DNA from: Aliirhizobium wenxiniae
GTDB lineage: Bacteria > Pseudomonadota > Alphaproteobacteria > Rhizobiales > Rhizobiaceae
Assembly: GCF_019511445.1 (NCBI RefSeq)
Contig: NZ_JAEUAN010000012.1
Coordinates: 62,001-126,000, forward strand
Direction: 5' to 3'
DNA: 64,000 bases
Under the pieces are notes generated by a model. That model was not told the origin of the DNA, ran no database searches, and saw nothing but the letters and a program-made list of their open reading frames with translations. This document shows positions 55,432 to 63,528 of the stretch, one piece after another. Position 1 is the stretch's first letter. Each line of letters begins with the position of its first letter. Both the position numbers and the translations under genes were made by a program.

Positions 55432-56139
55432 ATGTACCGCCTTATTCAAGCACACCAATATGACAGGTATAAGGATCTGCTCGTCCAATCCTTCCGGCTG
55501 AGAAAGCGCGTTTTCGTTGACCGATTAGGATGGTCGGTCTCTGTTGTCGGAGACTGTGAAAAAGATATTTATGACGATCTCAGCCCTGCCTATTTCTTGT
55601 GGTGCGACGACGACGCGCTTACGCTCTACGGCTGCGTGCGGCTGATGCCGACCACTGGACCGACACTCCTCTACGACGTGTTCAGAAGTACCTTCCCAAA
55701 TGCTTGTGATCTTGTGGCGCCATCAATCTGGGAAGGGACCCGAATGTGCATTGACGAAGTGGCAATATCCCGAGAGATGCCCGATCTGAGACCGGACAGG
55801 GCATTCTGCTTACTCCTGCTCGCCCTCTGCGAAGTTGCGATGTCAAATGGTATCGATACACTCGTGTCGAATTACGAACCTCACATGCGACGCCTCTACA
55901 GGCGCGCGGGCGCGGAGATCGAGGAAGTCGGTCGCGCAGATGGTTTCGGTCGACTTCCCGTATGCTGCGGGCTGTTTGAGGTTTCAGCCAGAATCCTTTC
56001 GAAGATGAGAGCGGCGCTACAGGTTACGCATCCGCTATACGGTGATCGTAAATCAATTGCTTTCGCCGATCGGTCTCCTCGTGTCACATGGCCGCCGTTT
56101 CCTGACCATTGCAATCTGCCTTACATCGATAGGATGTGA
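55432..56139 (+). CDS. Acyl-homoserine-lactone synthase (LuxI family)
   Basis: The ATG at 55432 gives 235 residues. Family residues include RLRKRVFVDRLGWSV near residue 25, a glycine-rich CVRLMPTTGPTLLYDVF segment and the Glu-x-x-Arg (WEGTRMCIDE) core. It makes an acyl-homoserine lactone from S-adenosylmethionine and an acyl carrier protein, the signal for the two LuxR proteins encoded just upstream. ATG 55426 is an alternative start. The size is slightly above the usual 200-220 residues because of a C-terminal extension. Confidence 0.88.
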   Translation: MYRLIQAHQYDRYKDLLVQSFRLRKRVFVDRLGWSVSVVGDCEKDIYDDLSPAYFLWCDDDALTLYGCVRLMPTTGPTLLYDVFRSTFPNACDLVAPSIWEGTRMCIDEVAISREMPDLRPDRAFCLLLLALCEVAMSNGIDTLVSNYEPHMRRLYRRAGAEIEEVGRADGFGRLPVCCGLFEVSARILSKMRAALQVTHPLYGDRKSIAFADRSPRVTWPPFPDHCNLPYIDRM

Positions 56140-56432
56140 CGCCGTGGGCACGGCCAAAGGCAACCAATCATTTTCTTTAAAGAGTCCGCAGCTAACAGCT
56201 CTGGGAATTGACTGCGTGTAAATGCGAAAGGCCATTTCGCCTTGCGAACTCTATTTCCGGGTTGCCATATGGGCGGATACGACCGCCGAATTCGAAATCA
56301 ATCTATTCGGAACAATACGAGCCGGTCACCCTACCACAGGCAGAACCCTTGATGCCGCTTCAGGTTTCGGCCGAAGCCGAATTGCAAGCAGTAGCTTATT
56401 TTGAAGAATTTATTGAGGCTGAGTTTTGATGA
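56140..56432 (+). other. Short region between luxI and the HAD gene, possible small ORF
   Basis: A frame from about 56210 to TGA 56427-56429 could encode a short acidic protein ending VSAEAELQAVAYFEEFIEAE. It ends 3 bases before the ATG at 56433. No ribosome-binding site or family is apparent, so it is only a possibility. Confidence 0.3.
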
Positions 56433-57023
56433 ATGACATACAGAACCGATAATGTCTCAAGGTTTAGGGCGTTTGGATCGCGTGGTCTTGTAGTCTTTGA
56501 GCGAGACGGCATCCTCCTAAGAACGAAACGCCTATCCGAAGATCTAGTCCTAAAAGACCTCAATCATGCGCTGATCGGATTGTTGAGACGCTTCCGGAGT
56601 CGTGGGATACGTTTCGGTTTTCTTTGCAATGATAGGGGAATGGATGCTGATAGTGCTGGGTGGGTAGCGTCATTGGCTTTGATGGACTTGATCGATGCCA
56701 TTTTACGGGTCAATGACGCAGAGCCGGACTTCTGGATGGCAATGCCCTTTTCAAAACCAACACGCAACCCAAACGCTCGTAAAGCTCGAGATGATGCCCG
56801 CAGCTCCATCATGCTCCTGCGTGCAATCGAATGGTACGGCATGGAAAAGAGCCAGGTTGTCCTGGTAGGAAATTCGCGCGCCTGCAGAATGCTGGCAGGT
56901 GCGGACGGTATGACAGCACTCGAATATTCAGCGTCGACGTCGCAGGCGGACGAAAGTCGATCCGCAGATCTGCTCGAAATCGAACGAATTGAAAATGTGG
57001 TCAAAACGGCCTTGGGTCTTTAG
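56433..57023 (+). CDS. HAD-like protein with altered catalytic motif
   Basis: The 196-residue product has a GmhB-type HAD start, VVFERDGILL, where the nucleophile Asp of LDxDG is replaced by Glu, and motif II reads GFLCNDRG with Cys in place of Ser/Thr. Later LVGNSRACRMLAGAD resembles motif IV. The substitutions suggest the phosphatase activity is lost or altered. The gene follows luxI on the same strand but with a gap, so it may or may not be co-transcribed. It converges on the relaxase gene. Confidence 0.6.
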   Translation: MTYRTDNVSRFRAFGSRGLVVFERDGILLRTKRLSEDLVLKDLNHALIGLLRRFRSRGIRFGFLCNDRGMDADSAGWVASLALMDLIDAILRVNDAEPDFWMAMPFSKPTRNPNARKARDDARSSIMLLRAIEWYGMEKSQVVLVGNSRACRMLAGADGMTALEYSASTSQADESRSADLLEIERIENVVKTALGL

Positions 57024-57071
57024 CTCTGTCGCTACCACTCACGATGGTCCGGTTGTGGAGAAACCTTCTTA

Positions 57072-59054
57072 TCAACGGCTGCGGCCGTTGTCTTTGTCCC
57101 GCGAGGGGCGCAGCCTGATTGATTTCGCTGTATTGCGGTCCCGCTGAGGCGACTTATCCTGATCTTTATCGATGGCATCGGAACGCTCAATACGCGATGC
57201 ATTCACGAACCGATCACTCGACCCCATGTTGCTATCATTATGCTCGGCGACGTGATCGCGCCCGGCAGCAGTTTTCGTGTTGAGTGCTTCTGATTGGCGG
57301 GGCGCATTGCGGTCGCGATTTCTTGCCACGCGAGCATCAAGTTGCAGACCGACCACCTTGCCGATAATCTTGGTCGCCTGTTCAAAGACCAATCGGTCGG
57401 AGGGATCGACAATCTCCGCTGCCATCGTAACTGCGCTTCTTGCAAGCGTTTCTTTGGCAATCTTCGCTTGGGAGGAGCTGATGGGTGTGGAGCGCAGCAT
57501 GTTTTCCTGTCCTTTCTCGCGCGCGGGATCGCGCCCCTTCTGAACCGCGGTCTCAAGCCTCTGATATTCGCGCCTCAGCCCGACCGAAAGATCCTGGCTC
57601 AGCTCTCTTACCGTACTCGGTGCGGCCCGGTCTCGCCCGAGACCATCAAGCATTTCGATTACTCGCTTGACCGAGCTACGGGTTTGTTCAACCCTTCGTT
57701 TCGCATCATCCCGGCGCGGCGCCGTGGGTTTATCCCAGACTTTCGAGACCACTTTGTCTATCACGTTGGACGGAGCAGTCGCCCCCATGCGCTGAAACAT
57801 CTCCCATTCCCACCGCTTGATCGGCGGCGGTCCTGCGCGTTCCAACCGCTTCTGGCGATCGATTGGTATACCTCGATCACGCGCCTTTTCGGCGAAGCGG
57901 AGCCGCCATTCGGTGAAATCGCGGATGTTTGGATTTAGCGTGCGACCTGTTGCGCATCGCAGTGCCACGAGAACATGCAGATGCGGGTGCTTCTGCCTGT
58001 CTCTTCGATTGTGGACTGCGTAAGCGAAGCGGTGGCCGGCAAACTGCTCTCTCAGGAAATCCCGGCCCGCCAAAACGAAACGGTCGCGATCGACATTGGC
58101 TGGACCCGATAACAGAAGATGCATGAAGTCGCGCGGCTGGCGTGTTTGGAGAAGAGACCCAACCAGTTGACCGTGCTTCGTCAATTCCCGGTGATCGGCC
58201 GTCGTCAGGTCTCTGCGTTCGCTGCTCTGTTCATAACGGCCGCTTTTCCCCGGTCTTTCAACGACCTGGGTTTTCGTTGAAACCGTCACCTCCGCACCAT
58301 TGCGTTGCATGGCGTGGAGCGTGGCCGTAAAGCCATTTGCTCCCGACGAAAAGTCGGCAGGATAGCGCGAAATCGGGACTATTCCGGCACCACGCATGGC
58401 GAGTTCCAGACGTCTGTCGATCGCATGCACAGTATCGATATCGGAGGAAATACGGCTACCCTGGCCACGATCAGATCGGTCCTTCTTCTCGTGTGCGATG
58501 ACCAACGCAAATTGCAGCCTTGTCTGCCCCTTCACTCCATCACTCGCACTAAAGGCATAGGTCCGATCGGTATCACCTTCCTTACAGAACCCTTCTTTGG
58601 CAAGCGAGCGAAGAGCGTGCGCGATCGTCCCGCGATCAGTATTCTCCAGCTCATACGTGAGCCGCAGGACATCGTCGCTACCCCTGCGATTGCCGAATTC
58701 GCGCTCCCAAGATCGCACAGCAGCATTGATGTCGGTGACTTCTGCTCCGTCCTGATCGCGAGGTGTCTCCTCTCTGCCCTGATAAACAAGAACGTTTTTT
58801 GCTGAGCGTGCTCCCGCACCGTAAGATAAAACCTTCACGACGACCGCATTATTCCCGGTTGCGCGGCTAAATGCCGAGGCCGCACCCGCGTGCCCGCCAA
58901 TTCTGACCGATCTGGCCGCCACACCTGCGCGTTTTTTTGCTGCTCCACCGCCGCCTCCACGTCGGCGGTTCTCCTCCTCAATCAAGTCGAAGTAGCTCGG
59001 CAGCGATCGGCCAGCCGATCTAGATACTGAGTAACGTTTGGATCGGTCGGTCAT
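57072..59054 (-). CDS. Relaxase (VirD2/MOBP-like) of a mobilisation system
   Basis: The 660-residue protein has a charged N-terminus, then VVKVLSYGAGARSAKNVLVY (the region expected to hold the catalytic Tyr), and a relaxase core with RRDFMHLLLSGPANVDRDRF and AVHNRRDRQKHPHLHVLVAL, the metal-binding His cluster. The remainder is basic and probably binds DNA. Such relaxases nick oriT and stay attached to the transferred strand. The gene overlaps its upstream neighbour by 35 bases, as the last gene of a compact operon. Named type not determined. Confidence 0.85.
   Translation of the reverse strand: MTDRSKRYSVSRSAGRSLPSYFDLIEEENRRRGGGGGAAKKRAGVAARSVRIGGHAGAASAFSRATGNNAVVVKVLSYGAGARSAKNVLVYQGREETPRDQDGAEVTDINAAVRSWEREFGNRRGSDDVLRLTYELENTDRGTIAHALRSLAKEGFCKEGDTDRTYAFSASDGVKGQTRLQFALVIAHEKKDRSDRGQGSRISSDIDTVHAIDRRLELAMRGAGIVPISRYPADFSSGANGFTATLHAMQRNGAEVTVSTKTQVVERPGKSGRYEQSSERRDLTTADHRELTKHGQLVGSLLQTRQPRDFMHLLLSGPANVDRDRFVLAGRDFLREQFAGHRFAYAVHNRRDRQKHPHLHVLVALRCATGRTLNPNIRDFTEWRLRFAEKARDRGIPIDRQKRLERAGPPPIKRWEWEMFQRMGATAPSNVIDKVVSKVWDKPTAPRRDDAKRRVEQTRSSVKRVIEMLDGLGRDRAAPSTVRELSQDLSVGLRREYQRLETAVQKGRDPAREKGQENMLRSTPISSSQAKIAKETLARSAVTMAAEIVDPSDRLVFEQATKIIGKVVGLQLDARVARNRDRNAPRQSEALNTKTAAGRDHVAEHNDSNMGSSDRFVNASRIERSDAIDKDQDKSPQRDRNTAKSIRLRPSRDKDNGRSR
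57073..57090. terminator. Hairpin at the end of the relaxase gene
   Basis: CAACGGC (57073-57079) and GCCGTTG (57084-57090) form a perfect 7-bp stem with a 4-base loop. It lies inside the last codons of the relaxase gene and between two convergent genes. TCTTTG follows on the plus strand. It may serve as a weak terminator. Confidence 0.3.
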
Positions 59055-59406
59055 CGTGCTTCCTGATAAGGTCTGTGATGAAAGGTGAAGGGCGTACGAA
59101 ACTAGCGTCCCGAATTGCGTCCAATGCTGCCATTACAGCCGTCAGTCGCTCCATAATTGCAGCGCCCCCCGAGGAAGAAGGTTTCGCAAGGAAGTCTTCA
59201 TTGCGGAAGGCAAGCTCCCGAAGGAACTGATGCATATTCGCAAGTTGGCGATCATGTTCTTCGAGCATAGTGGGGATGCGCGTGACTTCTCGCGTGACGA
59301 TTAGCTTCGCTACTATATTGGCGGATACCTCGAGCCGCTCAGCAACCTTTTCGAGTTCGACGCGAACATGGCCGGGCAGGCGGAACATGACGGCTGGTTC
59401 TCGCAC
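59020..59406 (-). CDS. Mobilisation accessory protein (MobC/VirD1-like)
   Basis: The 128-residue protein has an N-terminal DNA-binding-like segment (VMFRLPGHVRVELEKVAERL then VSANIVAKLIV) and a helical C-terminal part. Such proteins load the relaxase at oriT and open the DNA. It lies between the RHH gene (4-base gap) and the relaxase (35-base overlap), matching VirD1 in the virD operon. The family name is based on position and shape. Confidence 0.6.
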   Translation of the reverse strand: MREPAVMFRLPGHVRVELEKVAERLEVSANIVAKLIVTREVTRIPTMLEEHDRQLANMHQFLRELAFRNEDFLAKPSSSGGAAIMERLTAVMAALDAIRDASFVRPSPFITDLIRKHDDRPIQTLLSI

Positions 59407-59410
59407 GTGA

Positions 59411-59815
59411 CTACAGCCCCCTTGCCTTCAAGGCTTCCCGGATCAAGCGATGCGTAGCCGAAGACAGCTGTTCGTGCTTCTCCAGCGAGACGCGAAAGAT
59501 TTTCGTTAGCACCTCGTCATCCAGATAGAGAGAAATGCGCTTCTTTCCGGTGCTATGACCGACAGCGTCTTTAGAGTGCTTCAGTGGAGGCTTTTCGTGG
59601 CGATCATGGCGGCTCTCCTGTGTCGTACTGGGAGAACCAGATTTCTCAGTGACGATCTGATTCTGATCCGGGCCGCCCTCGTCTGGCAACCACTTTTCGA
59701 GATCGATATTCGTCGGCATATAGGAGGTCGCTGCGTCCTTGACCGCTTCGACTTGTTCTGCCGTGGCCGGCGATAAGGCCAGTATGTTTCCAACTGCTGT
59801 TCGTTCGCGTGACAT
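59411..59815 (-). CDS. Ribbon-helix-helix protein, VirC2-like position
   Basis: The 134-residue product has a disordered first half and a C-terminal KRISLYLDDEVLTKIFRVSL segment then EQLSSATHRLIREALKARGL, which reads as a ribbon-helix-helix domain. In the Ti plasmid, VirC2 is an RHH protein encoded beside the ParA-like VirC1 and binds overdrive. The order here is the same. Whether it binds oriT is not shown. Confidence 0.65.
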   Translation of the reverse strand: MSRERTAVGNILALSPATAEQVEAVKDAATSYMPTNIDLEKWLPDEGGPDQNQIVTEKSGSPSTTQESRHDRHEKPPLKHSKDAVGHSTGKKRISLYLDDEVLTKIFRVSLEKHEQLSSATHRLIREALKARGL

Positions 59816-59819
59816 GAAC

Positions 59820-60569
59820 CTATGCCACCTCTGTCCTCAACAGGCCGATAAATTCGTTGTTGATCCGCTTCACGAGATCGATCGCGTCGAGAACACTCTC
59901 CGACGCACGGCGCCTGGCAGATGGCGTCAAAGCGGAATTCCTCTCGATCGTCGCCAGTTTGGAATATAGCGTGCCGAAGCCCGCACCGACGTCGCTGAAG
60001 TGATTGCTCTTGCGTACGACAGTTTCCACCATGGGGATCTTGCCATTGGTCAAGATTGCATGGACCTCAGGAAGCGATCGGTTGTGCTTCAGCGCAATCA
60101 TATCAACGTAGTTCCAGATCGCCGCGAAGGGAATTGGCCCAGCCGCACGCTTTTTCGAGATCTCTCTTAGGATGGTTGCAACCTTGATGGCCGATGTCGC
60201 CGCAGTTGGTTCGGGAATGATCGGAATGAGAATGGCGTCACACTGATGGTAGACCTCGATCGCCCGTTGGTGGACATAACCACCGACGTCATAGATTCGG
60301 ATGTCAGCTTCGGGCGCTTCCGAGAGGCGCTCGCAGAAGCGGTCGCCCGGGGCAACACGCAGGTGGAGCAAGGTTCCATCGGTCGGCAACAAGCCTCGCT
60401 TCATAGAGACGTTGTACCAACGCGTTGAGGACTCCTGTTCGTCGCAGTCGATGAGAAGCGTACGATGTCCCTGCTGGGCAAACTCAGCAGCGAGATTGAC
60501 GTTGAGTGTCGATTTCCCCGCACCTCCCTTAAACGTAGAGATGGCCAATGAGAGTGGTTTGATTGCCAT
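59820..60569 (-). CDS. ParA/MinD-type ATPase, VirC1-like
   Basis: The start at ATG 60569 (GAGGAG upstream) gives 249 residues. The deviant Walker A FKGGAGKST (residues 13-21) with signature Lys14 and a LLIDCDEQESSTRWYN stretch place it in the ParA superfamily. There is no ParB partner; instead an RHH protein and relaxase genes follow, as for VirC1, which recruits the relaxosome to the cell pole. The next gene lies 4 bases away. A longer upstream frame exists but has no family sequence. Confidence 0.85.
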   Translation of the reverse strand: MAIKPLSLAISTFKGGAGKSTLNVNLAAEFAQQGHRTLLIDCDEQESSTRWYNVSMKRGLLPTDGTLLHLRVAPGDRFCERLSEAPEADIRIYDVGGYVHQRAIEVYHQCDAILIPIIPEPTAATSAIKVATILREISKKRAAGPIPFAAIWNYVDMIALKHNRSLPEVHAILTNGKIPMVETVVRKSNHFSDVGAGFGTLYSKLATIERNSALTPSARRRASESVLDAIDLVKRINNEFIGLLRTEVA

Positions 60570-60636
60570 GGTGCTCCTCATTTTCGTTGCACGTGATGCC
60601 GTGGCGCAATCAAATTCTCCACGCCGAAGGCGGCGG

Positions 60637-61047
60637 TCAGTTAAGATGACCGAATGAGCTCTTGGATTTCGCGCGATGCTCGTCTTGCTGCCGTGTGAAG
60701 AGGGCAGCGGTATAATCCTCGTCATCAAGGTCTCGCTGGCTTTTCCTAGGCGGACGGCCGGGCCAAACCGCGAGAATGGGTAGACAAAGCAGCGTCCAGG
60801 ACGTGATTGTCGCAGCCTTGAACCAGGCCGACTGATCATAGAGGTCGGAAGCCGATTGCCAGAGGATCAGCGTCCAGTCTGAAGGAAGAAAGACGTATGA
60901 AATCGCAAGGATGATCCAAAACCCGACGAAACATGCCAGCATGAGAAACACTGGCGCAACAAGCACAAGAAATGCAACCAGAGCAAGAAACCAGATCACG
61001 CGGATCGGGAACGTCAGGATAGCGAGAGCCGTTCGCAACGCTGCCAT
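60637..61047 (-). CDS. Membrane protein at the head of the mobilisation operon
   Basis: The start at ATG 61047 with GAGG upstream gives 136 residues. Helices cover about 1-65 (WFLALVAFLVLVAPVFLMLA) and about 85-100 (TSWTLLCLPILAVWP), followed by a charged tail. It precedes the ParA gene on the same strand by 67 bases. It could be a membrane anchor for the relaxosome or transfer pore. No family recognised; an in-frame ATG at 61068 is possible. Confidence 0.6.
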   Translation of the reverse strand: MAALRTALAILTFPIRVIWFLALVAFLVLVAPVFLMLACFVGFWIILAISYVFLPSDWTLILWQSASDLYDQSAWFKAATITSWTLLCLPILAVWPGRPPRKSQRDLDDEDYTAALFTRQQDEHRAKSKSSFGHLN

Positions 61048-61160
61048 GTGCACCTCTTCATTGATCAAGATGAGTGACTGTCACATTCGTACCTCAAATT
61101 TTTCCAACTGACCAGACTTGCACTGCCGTATAATTTTGTGCACTCTCGAAATCTTGAGAT

Positions 61161-61751
61161 ATGACGGATGCAAACATGGGATTTGACGCGCGACTTCTCA
61201 ATCTCACGGTGTTTAGGACAATTCCTCTCGCTATCGCCGCGTTTCCCCGTCCGCGACGGCCAGAGACCTTGGACGCGACATCAATGGGCGGTCATTTTTC
61301 TTATCCTGCAGAAGCAGATCCTATTGGGCGAATGCAGGCAGGCCACTGCGCGCCCTTAATACCGCCAGCGCTCGATACTGAAAACGAAATAGTGGAATTG
61401 GCGACAGGCGGAAGCGCGAGCATCGCGACCGAAACGCTCATTGTAAGAGCCGACGGGGCGCGACGAGGTCTATCGATGGCAGCCATTCGAAGCACTCACC
61501 AGGGCACAGCGAGCTCGACACATCTGAATGTGGGCATGACCGCCGCTCTCACTGATATCGAGAATGGAGCGCGAAGAGATTCTCTACCTCCTGAACAACG
61601 ACAGAGGCCAAGCATCATTACGGCGCACTGTGGCCTCGGCTTTTTCTCTGAAGGTGGATCTGACCAGAGCATATCTGAGGCGGCGATCGAAGGGCGATCA
61701 CGCTTTTCGCACATCCCCGCGGTGAATGTGGCCATTCAAGGCCGTCGATGA
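61161..61751 (+). CDS. Hypothetical protein upstream of the nuclease-like genes
   Basis: A 196-residue frame starts at ATG 61161 and its stop lies 4 bases before the next start at 61756, which favours a real gene. No signal peptide or family was recognised; the middle region is alanine- and serine-rich. It is divergent from the mobilisation operon, so the region 61048-61160 may hold the shared promoter or oriT. Confidence 0.4.
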   Translation: MTDANMGFDARLLNLTVFRTIPLAIAAFPRPRRPETLDATSMGGHFSYPAEADPIGRMQAGHCAPLIPPALDTENEIVELATGGSASIATETLIVRADGARRGLSMAAIRSTHQGTASSTHLNVGMTAALTDIENGARRDSLPPEQRQRPSIITAHCGLGFFSEGGSDQSISEAAIEGRSRFSHIPAVNVAIQGRR

Positions 61752-61755
61752 ATTG

Positions 61756-62403
61756 ATGCGGATGGGAAACCTGATGTTTATCTCCACGATCTTCGCTTCC
61801 GGACTGTATGCAAGCATCTACCTGCTCCCATCTATCACCTCGGATGGTGCCCACGCCGGGCAGCCAGTCTCTCGTCCGATCACCATGATCCAGGCAACTC
61901 AAGCGGACATCGCCTCGACCTCAAGCGAGAGAGCCACCTCCCTCCTCGCCCCATTTCCGAATCCTGCACAATTCGAGACCGGTGACACCTGGGTGTCGGG
62001 CGGCCGTCGATATCGGCTCTATGGAATGCAGTCCTGCCTCAGAGGAACTCGTGTTACAGCCTCGAGCGGTATGGCTCGCGACTGCGGCGAGCTGAACATC
62101 ATTATGACGCAGGCGATCATCAGGGATACAAGACCCGTCTGCGAGACCGTCAACGACATTGATCAACACAACGCAGTCGTCGTTTGCCAAACAACAGCTG
62201 GTGAGCATCGATACGATCTTGCAACCTATCTAATTGCGCAAGGTTGGGGATTTGCAGCATTCGACGATAGCGGCCAGCTCGTCGTGCCTGGCTACAGGGT
62301 AGCCGAAGACAGCGCCCGGTCAGCTCGCGCCGGCCTCTGGGCATCATCCGATCTCCCCCATCCTGTCTCAGTTCTGCGGCAGCAGAGGGATGGTCAGCGA
62401 TGA
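61756..62403 (+). CDS. Exported SNase-fold protein without the catalytic Glu
   Basis: The start at ATG 61756 gives 215 residues with an N-terminal membrane or signal segment (MFISTIFASGLYASIYLLP). The later YRLYGMQSC, CQTTAGEHRYDLATYLIAQG and ARAGLWASS segments resemble the staphylococcal-nuclease fold, but the usual Pro-Glu after the LxGxD-type strand is absent, so nuclease activity is doubtful. The stop overlaps the start of the next gene by 4 bases (ATGA). Confidence 0.65.
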   Translation: MRMGNLMFISTIFASGLYASIYLLPSITSDGAHAGQPVSRPITMIQATQADIASTSSERATSLLAPFPNPAQFETGDTWVSGGRRYRLYGMQSCLRGTRVTASSGMARDCGELNIIMTQAIIRDTRPVCETVNDIDQHNAVVVCQTTAGEHRYDLATYLIAQGWGFAAFDDSGQLVVPGYRVAEDSARSARAGLWASSDLPHPVSVLRQQRDGQR

Positions 62404-63020
62404 GGATTATTTCGAGAATGCTGATCGCCTTGACTGTTATGCCCCATCCAACGATGGCTCAATCACGGCCAACCGATCTACCGCGCCAATTTTATGGGAA
62501 GGTGCAGATTGTCGATAGCACGACCTTGGAGTTCGTCAGGACAAAACAGCTCGTACGACTGGCGGGATTTGAAGCCCCACGCCTCGATCAGATGGCAACC
62601 AGCGAAAGTGTCTCCTGGCCGGCTGGCCAGGTATCTCGGGCATGGATGATCCTGAGAACACTTGGGCAAGACGTCAATTGCGCGCCTATCGGCCGCGATC
62701 GAAACAAGGTCCTCATCGCCCACTGCTTTGTCGGAGAGACAAACCTTGCCGCAACCGCGATAGCGGAGGGCATCGGATATGCGTTCAACTATCGCGACGA
62801 ACCCCGGGTCCCGGCCTATTTCGATATCGAGAGGAAGGCGCGAGGGCTGGGCTATGGTGTATGGTCGTCGCCGGGTCTTATCCCCCCTTGGCTCTATTCG
62901 ACGCCGATGACAAAGCCGGCGACGCAAGATCCCGAGCAGCCCGAAACCACACCCGGCCTACCCCTCCCATTGCCAGTCGCCAAAAAGACCGGTGATGTCA
63001 ACGATGCGCATGGAGGCTGA
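62400..63020 (+). CDS. Exported SNase-fold protein 2
   Basis: The 206-residue product has a signal peptide (to about residue 20) and the core FYGKVQIVDSTTLEFVRTK, LVRLAGFEAPRLDQ, ATAIAEGIGYAF and ARGLGYGVWSSPG, a thermonuclease fold. The catalytic Pro-Glu is Pro-Arg here, suggesting lost nuclease activity. Start overlaps the previous stop. Related genes occur near conjugation regions of rhizobial plasmids in my memory. Confidence 0.7.
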   Translation: MRIISRMLIALTVMPHPTMAQSRPTDLPRQFYGKVQIVDSTTLEFVRTKQLVRLAGFEAPRLDQMATSESVSWPAGQVSRAWMILRTLGQDVNCAPIGRDRNKVLIAHCFVGETNLAATAIAEGIGYAFNYRDEPRVPAYFDIERKARGLGYGVWSSPGLIPPWLYSTPMTKPATQDPEQPETTPGLPLPLPVAKKTGDVNDAHGG

Positions 63021-63021
63021 A

Positions 63022-63336
63022 ATGCGTCGCTTTCTCAAACTTCTTTCGATTGCAATTTTTCTGGGTTCATCTTGCGGAATGGTCACGCAGGCGCAGGACG
63101 CCGTGACATCCTCAGATGTACAAATGCGTGACCCTAACGTTTGCGGAGCCGCAGGGGCCGGTTGCGATCCGGCCGAAGTTCAGCATTGGAAAGAGGTCGG
63201 CAACCGCCTTGCCGATCTGTCGTCGGCCGATCTTAGTCAATACGCCTATGCATGCGTTCAGCATACAGACTGGAAACAGGAGTGTGAGACTGACCCCACC
63301 GCTGTCCTGAGGCGGCTTGGTATCGAAGGATACTGA
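63022..63336 (+). CDS. Small exported hypothetical protein
   Basis: The ATG at 63022 with GGAGG upstream gives 104 residues with a signal peptide (MRRFLKLLSIAIFLGSSCGM) and a mature part with four cysteines (for example CGAAGAGCDP and CVQHTDWKQEC). The stop is 1 base past the preceding gene's end region, so it is co-transcribed. Unknown function; disulfides suggest a periplasmic location. Confidence 0.65.
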   Translation: MRRFLKLLSIAIFLGSSCGMVTQAQDAVTSSDVQMRDPNVCGAAGAGCDPAEVQHWKEVGNRLADLSSADLSQYAYACVQHTDWKQECETDPTAVLRRLGIEGY

Positions 63337-63339
63337 GCC

Positions 63340-63528
63340 ATGCCCTCCAAATCTCTTTTGATTGGCCGATCGCCGCACTGGGTGCAAGGCCAGGCGATGC
63401 CGAACAACAATCCGCGTCGAGGTCGTCGATGCAACCGCAGGAATAATCAGCTCGCCACACCTTCTTTTCACCGGGGTCGGCGATTGCTTGGATCAACGAC
63501 AAACGCAAGACAAGGAGGCTTAGGATGA
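63340..63528 (+). CDS. Possible small coupled ORF
   Basis: A 62-residue, arginine-rich frame begins 3 bases after the previous stop and its TGA overlaps the next ATG (ATGA at 63525). This spacing suggests a coupled gene, but no ribosome-binding site or family was found, and it may be chance. Confidence 0.35.
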   Translation: MPSKSLLIGRSPHWVQGQAMPNNNPRRGRRCNRRNNQLATPSFHRGRRLLGSTTNARQGGLG

